Shown in pieces: positions 6,157 to 13,926 of a DNA stretch of 20,359 nt. The stretch covers positions 1 through 20,359 of the forward strand of contig DAORPQ010000063.1 in NCBI GenBank assembly GCA_035442025.1. The letters run 5' to 3'. This DNA is from Competibacter_A sp003527885 (GTDB lineage Bacteria; Pseudomonadota; Gammaproteobacteria; Competibacterales; Competibacteraceae). The notes under the pieces were generated by a model. It did not search any database. It was given only the letters and a program-made list of their open reading frames with translations, and was not told the origin of the DNA. The stretch's first letter is position 1; every line of letters starts with the position of its first letter. Position numbers and translations under genes: made by a program.

Positions 6157-7947
6157 GTGAACGCGATCGCTCCCGACCCTATCGGCGCGGAAATCGAGCG
6201 GCTGAAAACCCGCGTACAGCGCCTTGCCGAGGAGAAAGCCTACCTGCAACTGATCGTCCGCCTGATCGAGCAGTTAAATCCCAGCCCCGGCCTGCAGGAC
6301 ATGATCAACAACATGCTCCGCAGCATCATGGAAGCGATCGGCGGCACCGATATCAAGCTCTGGTACTGGATCGAACAGGAAGCGCGCCACGCCAGCTTTC
6401 TGGGCGAAAGCGGGCTGGTGGCTGAAATCGATGACCCGATGGTCAAGCGCGTGATCCGGGAGCGCGCGTTCATCGAGCAACGCGGCAACCCCGGCGAGGC
6501 GCTACTGCACGACGGCGCGCTACCGAACTCTTGGACCTGGTGCTTCCCCCTGCTGGTCGAGCCGGAGCTGATCGGCGTCATCAAACTGGAAAACATTTAC
6601 ATCGGCAGCAGCGCCTTACGGAACTACTTACCGGTTTTCTTCAGCCATGCCGCGCTGCTGCTCAGCAACGAAATCCGCAATCACCTGCGCCAGAAAACCC
6701 AAACCGCTTTACGCGAGAAAACCCAGGAACTCGACAGCTATTTCAACAGTGCGCTGGACCTGTTTTTCATCGCCGACATCGACGGGTATTTTCACAAGCT
6801 CAACCCGGCGTGGCACGATGTGCTCGGCCACGAACACGCCGAGTTGAAGGGCAAGCGCTTCATCGACCTCGTGCATCCCGATGACCGGGCAGCGACGCTG
6901 CTGCTCATCAGAGCCTTGGTCGACCCCACCGCCGTCGTCAATTGCATCAACCGCTACCGCCATCAAAACGGCTCGTGGCGCTGGATGGAATGGCGCGCGC
7001 AACGCCGGGGCAATTTGATCTTTGCCGCGGCGCGCGACATCACCGAAAAAAAACAGGCCGACGACGCACAACGGCTGGCTGCCAGCGTGTTCGCCAACAG
7101 TCACGAAGGCATTCTGATCACCGATGCCGCCAACCGCATCCTCGACGTGAACGGCGCCTTTTGCCGGATCACCGGCTACCCGCGCGACGAGGCCATCGGC
7201 CGCGACCCAAAGCTGCTCGGCTCGGGCCGCCAGGACGCCGCATTCTACGAGGCGCTGTGGCATGAGATCGCGGAAAAGGGTTCCTGGCAGGGAGAAATCT
7301 GGAACCGCCGCAAGTCGGGTGAGGTGTACCCGCAGATGCTTTCCATCGATGCCGTACCCGATGAAACCGGCCAGATACGCCATTACGTCGGCGCGTTTAC
7401 CGACATCAGCCACCTCAAGGAACACGAGGCCGAACTGGAGCGCATCGCTCATTACGACACGCTCACCGGCCTGCCCAACCGCCGGCTGCTGGCCGACCGG
7501 ATGACCCAGGAGTTGGCTCGCACCCGCCGCAGGGGGCACCTGCTCGCCATCTGTTATCTCGATCTTGACGGTTTTAAGGCCGTCAACGACCAGCTCGGCC
7601 ACGAAGCCGGCGATCAGTTGCTCGTCGAGATCGGCCAGCGACTGAAAAACGCCCTGCGCACGGGCGACACCGTGGCCCGACTGGGCGGAGACGAGTTCGT
7701 TTTGCTGCTTTGTGACTTGACGCAGGAGCAGGAATGTCTTCCCGTGCTGGAGCGGGTGCTGGGCGCCGTGGCCGTTCCCTTGACCCTTCAAAACCGACAG
7801 GTTACGGTGTCGGCCAGCATCGGCGTCACGCTGTTTCCGCGTGACGACACCGATTCGGACCAGCTGCTGCGGCACGCCGACCAAGCCATGTATCAGGCCA
7901 AGGAAGCCGGCAAGAACCGCTTTCACCGGTTCGAAGCCGAACCGTAA
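6157..7947 (+). CDS. Diguanylate cyclase with GAF-PAS-PAS-GGDEF architecture
   Basis: A protein of 596 residues from the GTG chosen here, 4 nt after the DUF1638 stop; an in-frame ATG at 6100 would overlap that gene by 53 nt and adds a low-complexity leader, so I reject it. There is no membrane segment or signal peptide. A short coiled coil (about 8-35) leads to a GAF domain (36-190), PAS 1 (191-310, with DLFFIADIDG), PAS 2 (310-430, with GILITDAANRILDVNGAF) and the cyclase domain (430-596). The catalytic motif G510-G-D-E-F514 is intact, as is the product-inhibition I-site R501-T-G-D504 five residues before it. There is no EAL domain. It should make c-di-GMP from two GTP in response to a cytoplasmic cue. 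Its place at the end of a coupled corrinoid operon is the notable feature. Confidence 0.92.
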   Translation: MNAIAPDPIGAEIERLKTRVQRLAEEKAYLQLIVRLIEQLNPSPGLQDMINNMLRSIMEAIGGTDIKLWYWIEQEARHASFLGESGLVAEIDDPMVKRVIRERAFIEQRGNPGEALLHDGALPNSWTWCFPLLVEPELIGVIKLENIYIGSSALRNYLPVFFSHAALLLSNEIRNHLRQKTQTALREKTQELDSYFNSALDLFFIADIDGYFHKLNPAWHDVLGHEHAELKGKRFIDLVHPDDRAATLLLIRALVDPTAVVNCINRYRHQNGSWRWMEWRAQRRGNLIFAAARDITEKKQADDAQRLAASVFANSHEGILITDAANRILDVNGAFCRITGYPRDEAIGRDPKLLGSGRQDAAFYEALWHEIAEKGSWQGEIWNRRKSGEVYPQMLSIDAVPDETGQIRHYVGAFTDISHLKEHEAELERIAHYDTLTGLPNRRLLADRMTQELARTRRRGHLLAICYLDLDGFKAVNDQLGHEAGDQLLVEIGQRLKNALRTGDTVARLGGDEFVLLLCDLTQEQECLPVLERVLGAVAVPLTLQNRQVTVSASIGVTLFPRDDTDSDQLLRHADQAMYQAKEAGKNRFHRFEAEP

Positions 7948-7952
7948 CGCCC

Positions 7953-8813
7953 TCAGTTTACCCGCCCTTCCGGCGGCGTTGCCATTGGGCCCCGTTCCTT
8001 GTCGTGTTCGATCATGGCGTAGGCGGAGTGATTGTGAATCGATTCGAAATTCTCCGACTCCACCGAATAAGCCGCCACCCGGTCGTCCTGGTTCAGCTTG
8101 GCGGCGATGTCGCGCACCATGTCCTCGACGAATTTCGGATTGTCGTAGGCGCGTTCGGTGACGTATTTCTCATCCGGCCTCTTGAGCAGCCCGTAAAGCT
8201 CGCAGGAGGCTTCTTTTTCCACCAGATCGATGATGTCCTCGATCCAGACGAAGCCGCGGGTGCGGACGTTGAGGGTGACGTGGGAGCGCTGGTTGTGCGC
8301 GCCGTAGCGGGAAATTTTCTTCGAGCAGGGACACAGGCTGGTCACCGGCACCACCACTTTCAAATTCATGGAGGGCTTGCCGTCACGGATTTCGCCGATG
8401 AAGGTCACCTCGTAATCCATCAGGCTCCGCACCCCTGACACCGGCGCCCCCTTGGTGACGAAATAAGAAAAGGTCATCTCGATGTGTCCCGCGCCGGCTT
8501 CCAGCCGCTCGGTCATCTCCGTCAGCATATCCTTGAAAGAGTCCACCGAAATTTCCCGGCCGGGGACGTTCAATATCTCCACGAAGCGCGACATGTGCGT
8601 GCCTTTGAAATTGTGCGGCAGGTTCACGTACATGTTGAAGGTGGCGATGGTGTGCTGTTCGCCGCCGTTGCGGTCGCGGACCTTGACCGGATGGCGGATA
8701 TCCTTGATGCCGACCTTGTTGATCGCCAACCGCCGGGTGTCGGTGCTGTTCTGTACGTCGGGAATAGCAACCACCGCCGATACGGCCGCGGGACTCATCG
8801 TCAATGGCTTCAT
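7953..8813 (-). CDS. folE2: GTP cyclohydrolase I type IB (FolE2)
   Basis: A 286-residue protein matching the COG1469/FolE2 family. It converts GTP to dihydroneopterin triphosphate, the entry step to folate and to queuosine precursors. The signature SLCPCSKKIS places the conserved metal or active-site cysteine at Cys161 (Cys163 also present), followed by GAHNQRSH. FolE2 can replace the zinc-dependent FolE and in some bacteria is induced by zinc starvation; I see no convincing Zur box upstream. The ATG follows a good ribosome binding site (GAGAGGA). It is the last of the minus-strand genes here, 131 bp after dxs, and converges on the cyclase gene with a gap of only 5 bp. Confidence 0.93.
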   Translation of the reverse strand: MKPLTMSPAAVSAVVAIPDVQNSTDTRRLAINKVGIKDIRHPVKVRDRNGGEQHTIATFNMYVNLPHNFKGTHMSRFVEILNVPGREISVDSFKDMLTEMTERLEAGAGHIEMTFSYFVTKGAPVSGVRSLMDYEVTFIGEIRDGKPSMNLKVVVPVTSLCPCSKKISRYGAHNQRSHVTLNVRTRGFVWIEDIIDLVEKEASCELYGLLKRPDEKYVTERAYDNPKFVEDMVRDIAAKLNQDDRVAAYSVESENFESIHNHSAYAMIEHDKERGPMATPPEGRVN

Positions 8814-8941
8814 GCAAATCCTCTCAGCAGCGCGCCTTCGTTCAAGAGATCGATAGCTGCACGTTTGTTCGTTCGGAGTGAATGGTAGCGAAAACCTCTG
8901 TTTGGATCAGCGATCCGGCCGTTAATTCCCGGGCATATCAC

Positions 8942-10837
8942 TCAACTATCGAGAATAGGCGATCCGGTATGGGCCATAACCCAATCCGCCAGTTGGCGGA
9001 AGACACCCGCCGCGTCCAAACCGCAGTCCGCCAACAGTTCCCCGCGTTCGCCCTGATCGACGAAGCGGTCCGGCAGGCCGATATTGCGGATCGCGACCCG
9101 AAGCCCCCGCGCCGCCAGACACTCGTTCACCGCGCTGCCGGCGCCGCCGGCCACCGCGTTCTCTTCCAGCGTCACCAACCGGCGGTGCTCGGCCGCCACC
9201 TGCACCACGGTCGCCTCGTCCAGCGGCTTGATGAAACGCATGTTGACCACGGTAGCGTCCAGCCGCTCGGCCAGCGCCTCGGCGATTTCGACCATGCCGC
9301 CGAACGCCAGCAGCGCCAGCTCGCGCCCCCGCCGGCGGATTTCCGCCTTGCCGACCGGCAGCGCCCGCATCTGGCGTTGTGGGACCACGCCGGAACCCTT
9401 GCCGCGCGGATAGCGCACCGCCGCCGGCTGGTTCAATTGAAAGCCGGTATACAGCATTTGCCGGCATTCGTTCTCGTCGGCCGGGGCCATCACCACCAAA
9501 TTGGGAATGCAACGCAGGAAGCTGTAATCGAAGCTGCCGGCGTGGGTCGGCCCGTCCGGCCCCACCAGTCCGGCGCGGTCGATGGCGAACAACACCGGTA
9601 GATTCTGCAAGGCGACATCGTGAATCAACTGGTCGTAAGCGCGCTGGAGAAAGGTGGAGTAAATCGCCACCACCGGTTTGAGCCCGTCGCAGGCCAGGCC
9701 GGCGGCCAAGGTGACCGCGTGCTGCTCGGCGATGGCGACATCGAAATACCGGTCGGGAAAGCGCTCGGAAAACTCCACCAAGCCCGACCCTTCGCGCATT
9801 GCCGGGGTAATGCCGACCAGCCGTTCGTCCCGCTCGGCCATGTCGCACAGCCACTCGCTGAAAATCTGGGTGTAGGTCGGCCCGCCGCCGGGCTTGGCGG
9901 GCTTGAGGCCGAGCGCCGGATCGAACACCCCGACGCCGTGGTAGCCCACCGGTTCGTCCTCGGCCAACTTGTAACCCTTGCCCTTGCGCGTCACCACGTG
10001 CAGCAAGCGCGGGCCGTCGAGCGCCCGCAGGTTGCGCAAGGTCCGCACCAAGGTCGGCAGATCGTGGCCGTCCACCGGCCCGAAGTAGTTGAAGCCCAAT
10101 TCCTCGAACAGGGTGCCGCCCGGCGCGAACATCCCCTTGACGTGCTCCTCGGCGAGCCGGGCCACTTCCAGCACCGGCGGCGGCATGTGGCTCAGCACCT
10201 TCTTGCCGCCTTCCCTCATGCTGGAAAACAGCTGGCCCGACAGCAGCTTGGTCAGATGCGCCGACAACGCGCCCACGTTCGGCGAGATCGACATTTCGTT
10301 GTCGTTGAGCACCACCAGCAGATCGGTCTTGAGATGGCCGGCATGGTTGAGCGCCTCGAAGGCCATGCCGGCGGTCATGGCGCCGTCGCCGATCACCGCC
10401 ACCACCTTGCGCTCCGCCCCCGCCCGCTCGGCGGCGAGCGCCATGCCCAGCGCGGCGCTCAGCGAGGTACTGGAATGGCCGACCCCGAAGGTGTCATACG
10501 CGCTCTCGCAGCGCTTGGGGAAGCCGGAGACGCCGCCCTTGCGGCGCAGGGTCCCCATGCGGGCGCGCCGCCCGGTCAAGATCTTGTGCGGGTAGGTTTG
10601 ATGGCCCACATCCCACACCAGCCGGTCTTCGGGGGTATTGAAGACATAGTGCAGCGCGATGGTGAGTTCCACGGTGCCGAGGTTGGCGGCGAAATGGCCG
10701 CCCGTTTTGGCCACGGTCTGGATCAGAAACTCGCGCAGTTCGCAAGCCAGCGCCGGCAACCGCGCCTCCGGCAGCTTGCGCAAGTCCGGGGGCGTGTCGA
10801 TCTGTTCCAGCAGCGGAAAAGCGGTTCCGGGGGTCAT
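8942..10837 (-). CDS. dxs: 1-deoxy-D-xylulose-5-phosphate synthase
   Basis: About 631 residues from the start chosen here. It condenses pyruvate and glyceraldehyde-3-phosphate using thiamine diphosphate, the first step of the MEP isoprenoid pathway. Visible signatures are GHFAANLGTVELT near the N-terminus, WDVGHQTYPHKILTGR, the thiamine-binding GDGAMTAGMAFEALN and NDNEMSISPN, and IDRAGLVGPDGPTHAG in the pyrimidine domain. The frame stays open to a TTG at 10933 inside ispA, with ATGs at 10894, 10867 and 10837. I prefer 10837 because homologues begin with a sequence like MTPGTAFPLLEQIDTPPDLR and are about 620-640 residues. 10894 is the main alternative (GAGG just before it). It follows ispA, whose product uses the pathway's end products. 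Confidence 0.95.
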   Translation of the reverse strand: MTPGTAFPLLEQIDTPPDLRKLPEARLPALACELREFLIQTVAKTGGHFAANLGTVELTIALHYVFNTPEDRLVWDVGHQTYPHKILTGRRARMGTLRRKGGVSGFPKRCESAYDTFGVGHSSTSLSAALGMALAAERAGAERKVVAVIGDGAMTAGMAFEALNHAGHLKTDLLVVLNDNEMSISPNVGALSAHLTKLLSGQLFSSMREGGKKVLSHMPPPVLEVARLAEEHVKGMFAPGGTLFEELGFNYFGPVDGHDLPTLVRTLRNLRALDGPRLLHVVTRKGKGYKLAEDEPVGYHGVGVFDPALGLKPAKPGGGPTYTQIFSEWLCDMAERDERLVGITPAMREGSGLVEFSERFPDRYFDVAIAEQHAVTLAAGLACDGLKPVVAIYSTFLQRAYDQLIHDVALQNLPVLFAIDRAGLVGPDGPTHAGSFDYSFLRCIPNLVVMAPADENECRQMLYTGFQLNQPAAVRYPRGKGSGVVPQRQMRALPVGKAEIRRRGRELALLAFGGMVEIAEALAERLDATVVNMRFIKPLDEATVVQVAAEHRRLVTLEENAVAGGAGSAVNECLAARGLRVAIRNIGLPDRFVDQGERGELLADCGLDAAGVFRQLADWVMAHTGSPILDS

Positions 10838-10906
10838 CGCGGTCAGGTCCGTACCGGTTAGCGGCATGATGAGAGGATGGGTGATGACTGCCATGAGCCT
10901 CGTGAT

Positions 10907-10924
10907 CCGGCCGATGGCGGCCGG
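10907..10924. other. GC-rich hairpin between ispA and dxs
   Basis: A perfect 7-bp stem with a 4-nt loop (CCGGCCG, four bases, CGGCCGG) lies a few bases downstream of the ispA stop codon. There is no following T-run in the direction of transcription, so it does not look like an intrinsic terminator. It could be an mRNA stability or processing element. Its position favours a dxs start downstream of it. Confidence 0.4.
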
Positions 10925-10926
10925 CT

Positions 10927-11814
10927 TCAGCAAGCTCGTTCGACGATGTAATGGGCGATCCAGCGCAGCGGTTCGGCCTCGCTTCCGAACGGCTCCAAAC
11001 TCGCCAGCGCGTCCTGATGCAGCGCGCGCGCGTGGTCGCGGGAACCGTCCAAGCCCAACACCGAAGGATAAGTCGGCTTGGCGTGCGCCCGATCCGCGCC
11101 GGCGGCCTTGCCGAGCGTGGCCGTATCGCCGATCACGTCGAGGATGTCATCGCGGATTTGAAAAGCCAGGCCGATGCACTTGGCATAATGATCGAGCTGT
11201 TCCAGCAAGCGCGGCTCGACCTGCGCTTGACTGAGCGCTCCCAGCAATACGCTGGCGCGGATCAGCGCGCCGGTTTTGTGAATGTGCATGTTCTCCAACT
11301 CGGCCAAGGTCAGTTCCTGGCCGACCGCCGCCAGATCGATGGCCTGACCGCCCGCCATGCCGCGCGAGCCCGCCGCTTGCGCCAGCACCCCCAACATCCG
11401 CAAGCGGACCGCGGGAGCCTGGGCCATGCCCTCGTCCTGGCAGAGCACCTGGAAAGCCAGCGCTTGCAAGGCATCGCCGGCCAGGATCGCCAGCGCTTCG
11501 CCGCAGGCTTTATGGCAGCTCGGCCGACCGTGGCGCAGATCGTCGTCGTCCATGGCCGGCAGGTCGTCGTGGATCAGGGAATAGGCGTGGATGAACTCCA
11601 CCGCGCAGGCGGGGCCGTCCAGGGATTCCAAGGCCGCCCCGACCGCCGCGCCGGCCGAGTAGACCAGCACCGGGCGGATGCGCTTGCCGCCGCCCAACAC
11701 GGCGTAGCGCATGGCCTGATGCAGCGCGCCGGGATGCAGGTCGGCGCCCGGCAGTCGGGCGTCGAGGGCTCGTTCGGCGCGGGCCTGGTAGTTCTTGACG
11801 ATGGTTTCGACCAT
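10927..11814 (-). CDS. ispA: Farnesyl diphosphate synthase (polyprenyl synthetase)
   Basis: About 295 residues from the ATG chosen. It adds isopentenyl diphosphate to allylic diphosphates to make farnesyl diphosphate for quinones and undecaprenyl lipid. Both Asp-rich magnesium motifs are present: the first, DDLPAMDDDD, begins at Asp83, and the second, DDILD, begins at Asp222. GGKRIRP near residue 42 and HKTGALI are also typical. A TTG at 11823, overlapping the xseB stop, adds only three residues (TTG-ACG-CGC before the ATG) and is the alternative start. It sits between xseB and dxs, a gene order common in gammaproteobacteria. The product is cytosolic. Confidence 0.94.
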   Translation of the reverse strand: MVETIVKNYQARAERALDARLPGADLHPGALHQAMRYAVLGGGKRIRPVLVYSAGAAVGAALESLDGPACAVEFIHAYSLIHDDLPAMDDDDLRHGRPSCHKACGEALAILAGDALQALAFQVLCQDEGMAQAPAVRLRMLGVLAQAAGSRGMAGGQAIDLAAVGQELTLAELENMHIHKTGALIRASVLLGALSQAQVEPRLLEQLDHYAKCIGLAFQIRDDILDVIGDTATLGKAAGADRAHAKPTYPSVLGLDGSRDHARALHQDALASLEPFGSEAEPLRWIAHYIVERAC

Positions 11815-11819
11815 GCGCG

Positions 11820-12062
11820 TCAACCGGCCGTTTCGTCGAACGGCACAATTTCCAACACGCCGTCCCGCTCGGCCAGGCGGGAGACCGTCCGCTCCGCCGC
11901 TTGGAGGGCGTTTTGACAGGTTCGCACCAAACCCACACCCTGTTCGAAGCGTTGCAGCGCTTCTTCCAGGCTCAATTCGCCCTGTTCGAGTTGCCCGACC
12001 AGCGCCTCCAACTCCATCAAAGCCGCTTCGAAAGAAATAGGGGATTGTTTCTTGACCGTCAT
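11820..12062 (-). CDS. xseB: Exodeoxyribonuclease VII small subunit
   Basis: An 80-residue protein of the usual XseB size, with the family pattern SFEAALMELEALVGQLEQGELSLEEALQ (positions about 9-36) forming the helical hairpin that binds XseA. With the large subunit it degrades single-stranded DNA to oligonucleotides. The start is an ATG with weak GGGA spacing upstream. Its stop abuts ispA. A candidate sigma-70 promoter lies 30 bp upstream, so xseB probably opens the xseB-ispA-dxs transcription unit. Confidence 0.92.
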   Translation of the reverse strand: MTVKKQSPISFEAALMELEALVGQLEQGELSLEEALQRFEQGVGLVRTCQNALQAAERTVSRLAERDGVLEIVPFDETAG

Positions 12063-12091
12063 TCCCGCCCGTCCGATTTTACTTGGGGCCT

Positions 12092-12120
12092 ACGTTACCT
12101 TGCGGCCGGCGCACGGTCAA
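12092..12120 (-). promoter_or_regulatory. Candidate sigma-70 promoter of xseB-ispA-dxs
   Basis: On the minus strand, TTGACC (complement of 12115-12120) is separated by exactly 17 bp from TAACGT (complement of 12092-12097). The -35 matches consensus at five of six positions; the -10 at three of six, including the key first two and last positions. It lies 30 bp upstream of the xseB ATG in the 213-bp gap after hslR, which has no gene. Confidence 0.35.
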
Positions 12121-12275
12121 TTTCGCGATGGGCTTTGCCAGGAAAGCCGCCGAGACCCGACCGCTGCCGCCGCCTTTCGAAAAGCCGGATGCGGGCAAGT
12201 CCGTTCACCGAGCCGACCCGTTGCTTGCGGCGGACCCATCGGGCCGCCACCGTCTCGCGACCGACGGCGACGCCG

Positions 12276-12725
12276 CTAGGCGTCCGGCTCATCCTGACGG
12301 GTGAAACGCACGATACGACGCCGGTCCTGTTTGGTGGGACGGGTGGACGGTTGCGGGAAGGCGGGGGACTGCAGGCGGCGCTGTTCGCCGAGTTGCTCGC
12401 GCCGCAAGCGGCTTTCGGCGGCTTCCTCGTAAAGCAGGATGGCTTCTCGGGCGGGACCGCGCCGGTCGCTGAGCGCCCTTACCGTGATGAGGTATTCATC
12501 CGGCCCGCGCTGGATGCGCAGCATTTCGCCGATTCGGACCGCGTGCGCCGGTTTGCTCCGCTGGCCGCCAACGTGGACCTTGCCGCCGGCGACCGCCTCG
12601 GCCGCCAGGCTTCGCGTCTTGAAAAACCGCGCGGCCCACAGCCATTTATCGAGTCGGACCCGGCTTTCCGCGCCGGCGACAACGGCGTGCCGGACAGCGC
12701 TCTCTCCGGCCTCATCACCGGTCAT
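12276..12725 (-). CDS. hslR: Ribosome-associated heat shock protein Hsp15 (S4 domain)
   Basis: A 149-residue basic protein. Residues about 22-85 form an S4 RNA-binding domain beginning VRLDKWLWAARFFKTRSLA, essentially the Hsp15 signature, and GQRSKPAH follows. The Arg/Lys-rich C-terminal tail (ending near IVRFTRQDE) is also family-like. Hsp15 binds free 50S subunits that carry a nascent chain and helps rescue stalled translation. E. coli Hsp15 is about 133 residues, so the N-terminus here is about 12 longer or the true start is internal. It follows minE by 41 bp and may share its transcript. Confidence 0.9.
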   Translation of the reverse strand: MTGDEAGESAVRHAVVAGAESRVRLDKWLWAARFFKTRSLAAEAVAGGKVHVGGQRSKPAHAVRIGEMLRIQRGPDEYLITVRALSDRRGPAREAILLYEEAAESRLRREQLGEQRRLQSPAFPQPSTRPTKQDRRRIVRFTRQDEPDA

Positions 12726-12766
12726 GGCTGGCGCGCCCGCCGTTTCCCGATCCGGCCAACGGCCGG

Positions 12767-13048
12767 CTAGCGCGGCGAACTAGGGCGCTGGTCCTCATCG
12801 GGCAACGTGATATTCAACTCCAAAACCTCGTAGCCGCCTTCGCGATCCAGATGCACCTTGACCTGGCTTTGATCGATCGGCACATATTTACGCACCACCT
12901 CCAGCAGTTCCTTTTTGAGCGCCGGCAGATAATCGGGGCTGCCGCGCCGGCTGCTGCCCCGCTCGTGCGCCACGATGATCTGCAACCGCTCCTTGGCCAG
13001 CGCGGCCGACTTGTTGGGAGGCGTCCGAAAATAATCTAACAGGCCCAT
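12767..13048 (-). CDS. minE: Cell division topological specificity factor MinE
   Basis: A 93-residue protein of normal MinE length. The N-terminus MGLLDYFR is the amphipathic membrane-targeting segment; the following AKERLQIIVAHERG is the MinD-binding helix that converts to the contact strand. The C-terminal part (YLPALKKELLEVVRKYV onward) is the dimerisation domain. MinE stimulates MinD ATPase and drives pole-to-pole oscillation that keeps division at mid-cell. It starts 3 nt after the minD stop, in the usual minC-minD-minE order. Confidence 0.96.
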   Translation of the reverse strand: MGLLDYFRTPPNKSAALAKERLQIIVAHERGSSRRGSPDYLPALKKELLEVVRKYVPIDQSQVKVHLDREGGYEVLELNITLPDEDQRPSSPR

Positions 13049-13051
13049 GGC

Positions 13052-13864
13052 TTAGCCTCCGCCAAACAGGCGCTTCAAAAACCCCTTCTTCGGAATGTCG
13101 ATGAACCGGTGCGGCAATTCCTTGCCCAGAAACCGGTCGACCAAATCGGCATACGCGGCGCCCGCGTCGCTGCCGTCTTCCAAAATGACGGGGACGCCGG
13201 CATTGGAGGACTGCAAGACCGCCGGCGATTCGGGAATCACGCCCAACAGGGGAATGCCCAGAATTTCCAACACGTCCTGAATGCTCAACATGTCGCCGCG
13301 ATGGGCGCGGTCGGGCGCGTAGCGCGCCAGCACCAGATGTTCCTTGACCGGCTCGTCGCCCTGTTCGGCCCGCCGCGAGCGGCTGGCCAGAATCCCGAGA
13401 ATCCGGTCGGAGTCGCGCACCGAGGAAACTTCCGGGTTGGTCACCACCAGGGCTTCGTCGGCGTAATACAGCGCCATCAGGGCGCCCCGCTCGATCCCGG
13501 CCGGCGAATCGCAGACGATGTATTCGAACCCTTGGCGGAGCTCGTTTAGGATTTTTTCGACCCCTTCCTTGGTCAAGGCTTCTTTGTCCCGGGTCTGCGA
13601 GGCGGGCAGGATGTAAAGATTCTCGACGCGCTTGTCCCGAATCAGCGCCTGATTCAGGTTGGCCTCGTTGTTGATGACGTTGATAAAGTCATAAACGACC
13701 CGGCGCTCGCAACCCATGATCAAGTCGAGGTTGCGCAATCCTACATCGAAATCGATCACCACGGTCCGGTAGCCGCGCATGGCCAAACCGGTGGCGAAAC
13801 TGGCGCTGGTTGTGGTCTTGCCCACGCCTCCCTTGCCGGAGGTCACGACGATGACGGTTGCCAA
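13052..13864 (-). CDS. minD: Septum site-determining ATPase MinD
   Basis: A 270-residue ParA/MinD-family ATPase. The deviant Walker A motif GKGGVGKTT sits at residues 10-18, with signature Lys11 and Lys16. VVIDFDVGLRNLDL is the switch region, and the protein ends in the membrane-binding amphipathic helix KKGFLKRLF. It recruits MinC to the membrane and is released by MinE. The initiation codon is TTG (the family N-terminus MATVIVVTSGKGG fits exactly), with GGGTGAG upstream. The TTG may set MinD levels relative to MinC and MinE. Confidence 0.96.
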   Translation of the reverse strand: MATVIVVTSGKGGVGKTTTSASFATGLAMRGYRTVVIDFDVGLRNLDLIMGCERRVVYDFINVINNEANLNQALIRDKRVENLYILPASQTRDKEALTKEGVEKILNELRQGFEYIVCDSPAGIERGALMALYYADEALVVTNPEVSSVRDSDRILGILASRSRRAEQGDEPVKEHLVLARYAPDRAHRGDMLSIQDVLEILGIPLLGVIPESPAVLQSSNAGVPVILEDGSDAGAAYADLVDRFLGKELPHRFIDIPKKGFLKRLFGGG

Positions 13865-13926
13865 GCTGCTATCTCACCCTGTTAGGTTAATCCCACTCGA
13901 ACGGATCATCCCGCTCGCCCGCTGCA

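Noticed and set aside
6709..7926. 405-residue minus-strand ORF opposite the PAS/GGDEF coding region
   Set aside because: The plus strand encodes clear PAS and GGDEF domains; the antisense frame is open only because of GC-rich codon structure.
8814..8941. Zur-type operator upstream of folE2
   Set aside because: I looked because FolE2 can be zinc-responsive, but found no AT-rich palindrome resembling a Zur box.
9620..10861. 413-residue plus-strand ORF opposite dxs
   Set aside because: His/Gln/Arg-rich antisense translation with no domain; dxs on the other strand is unmistakable.
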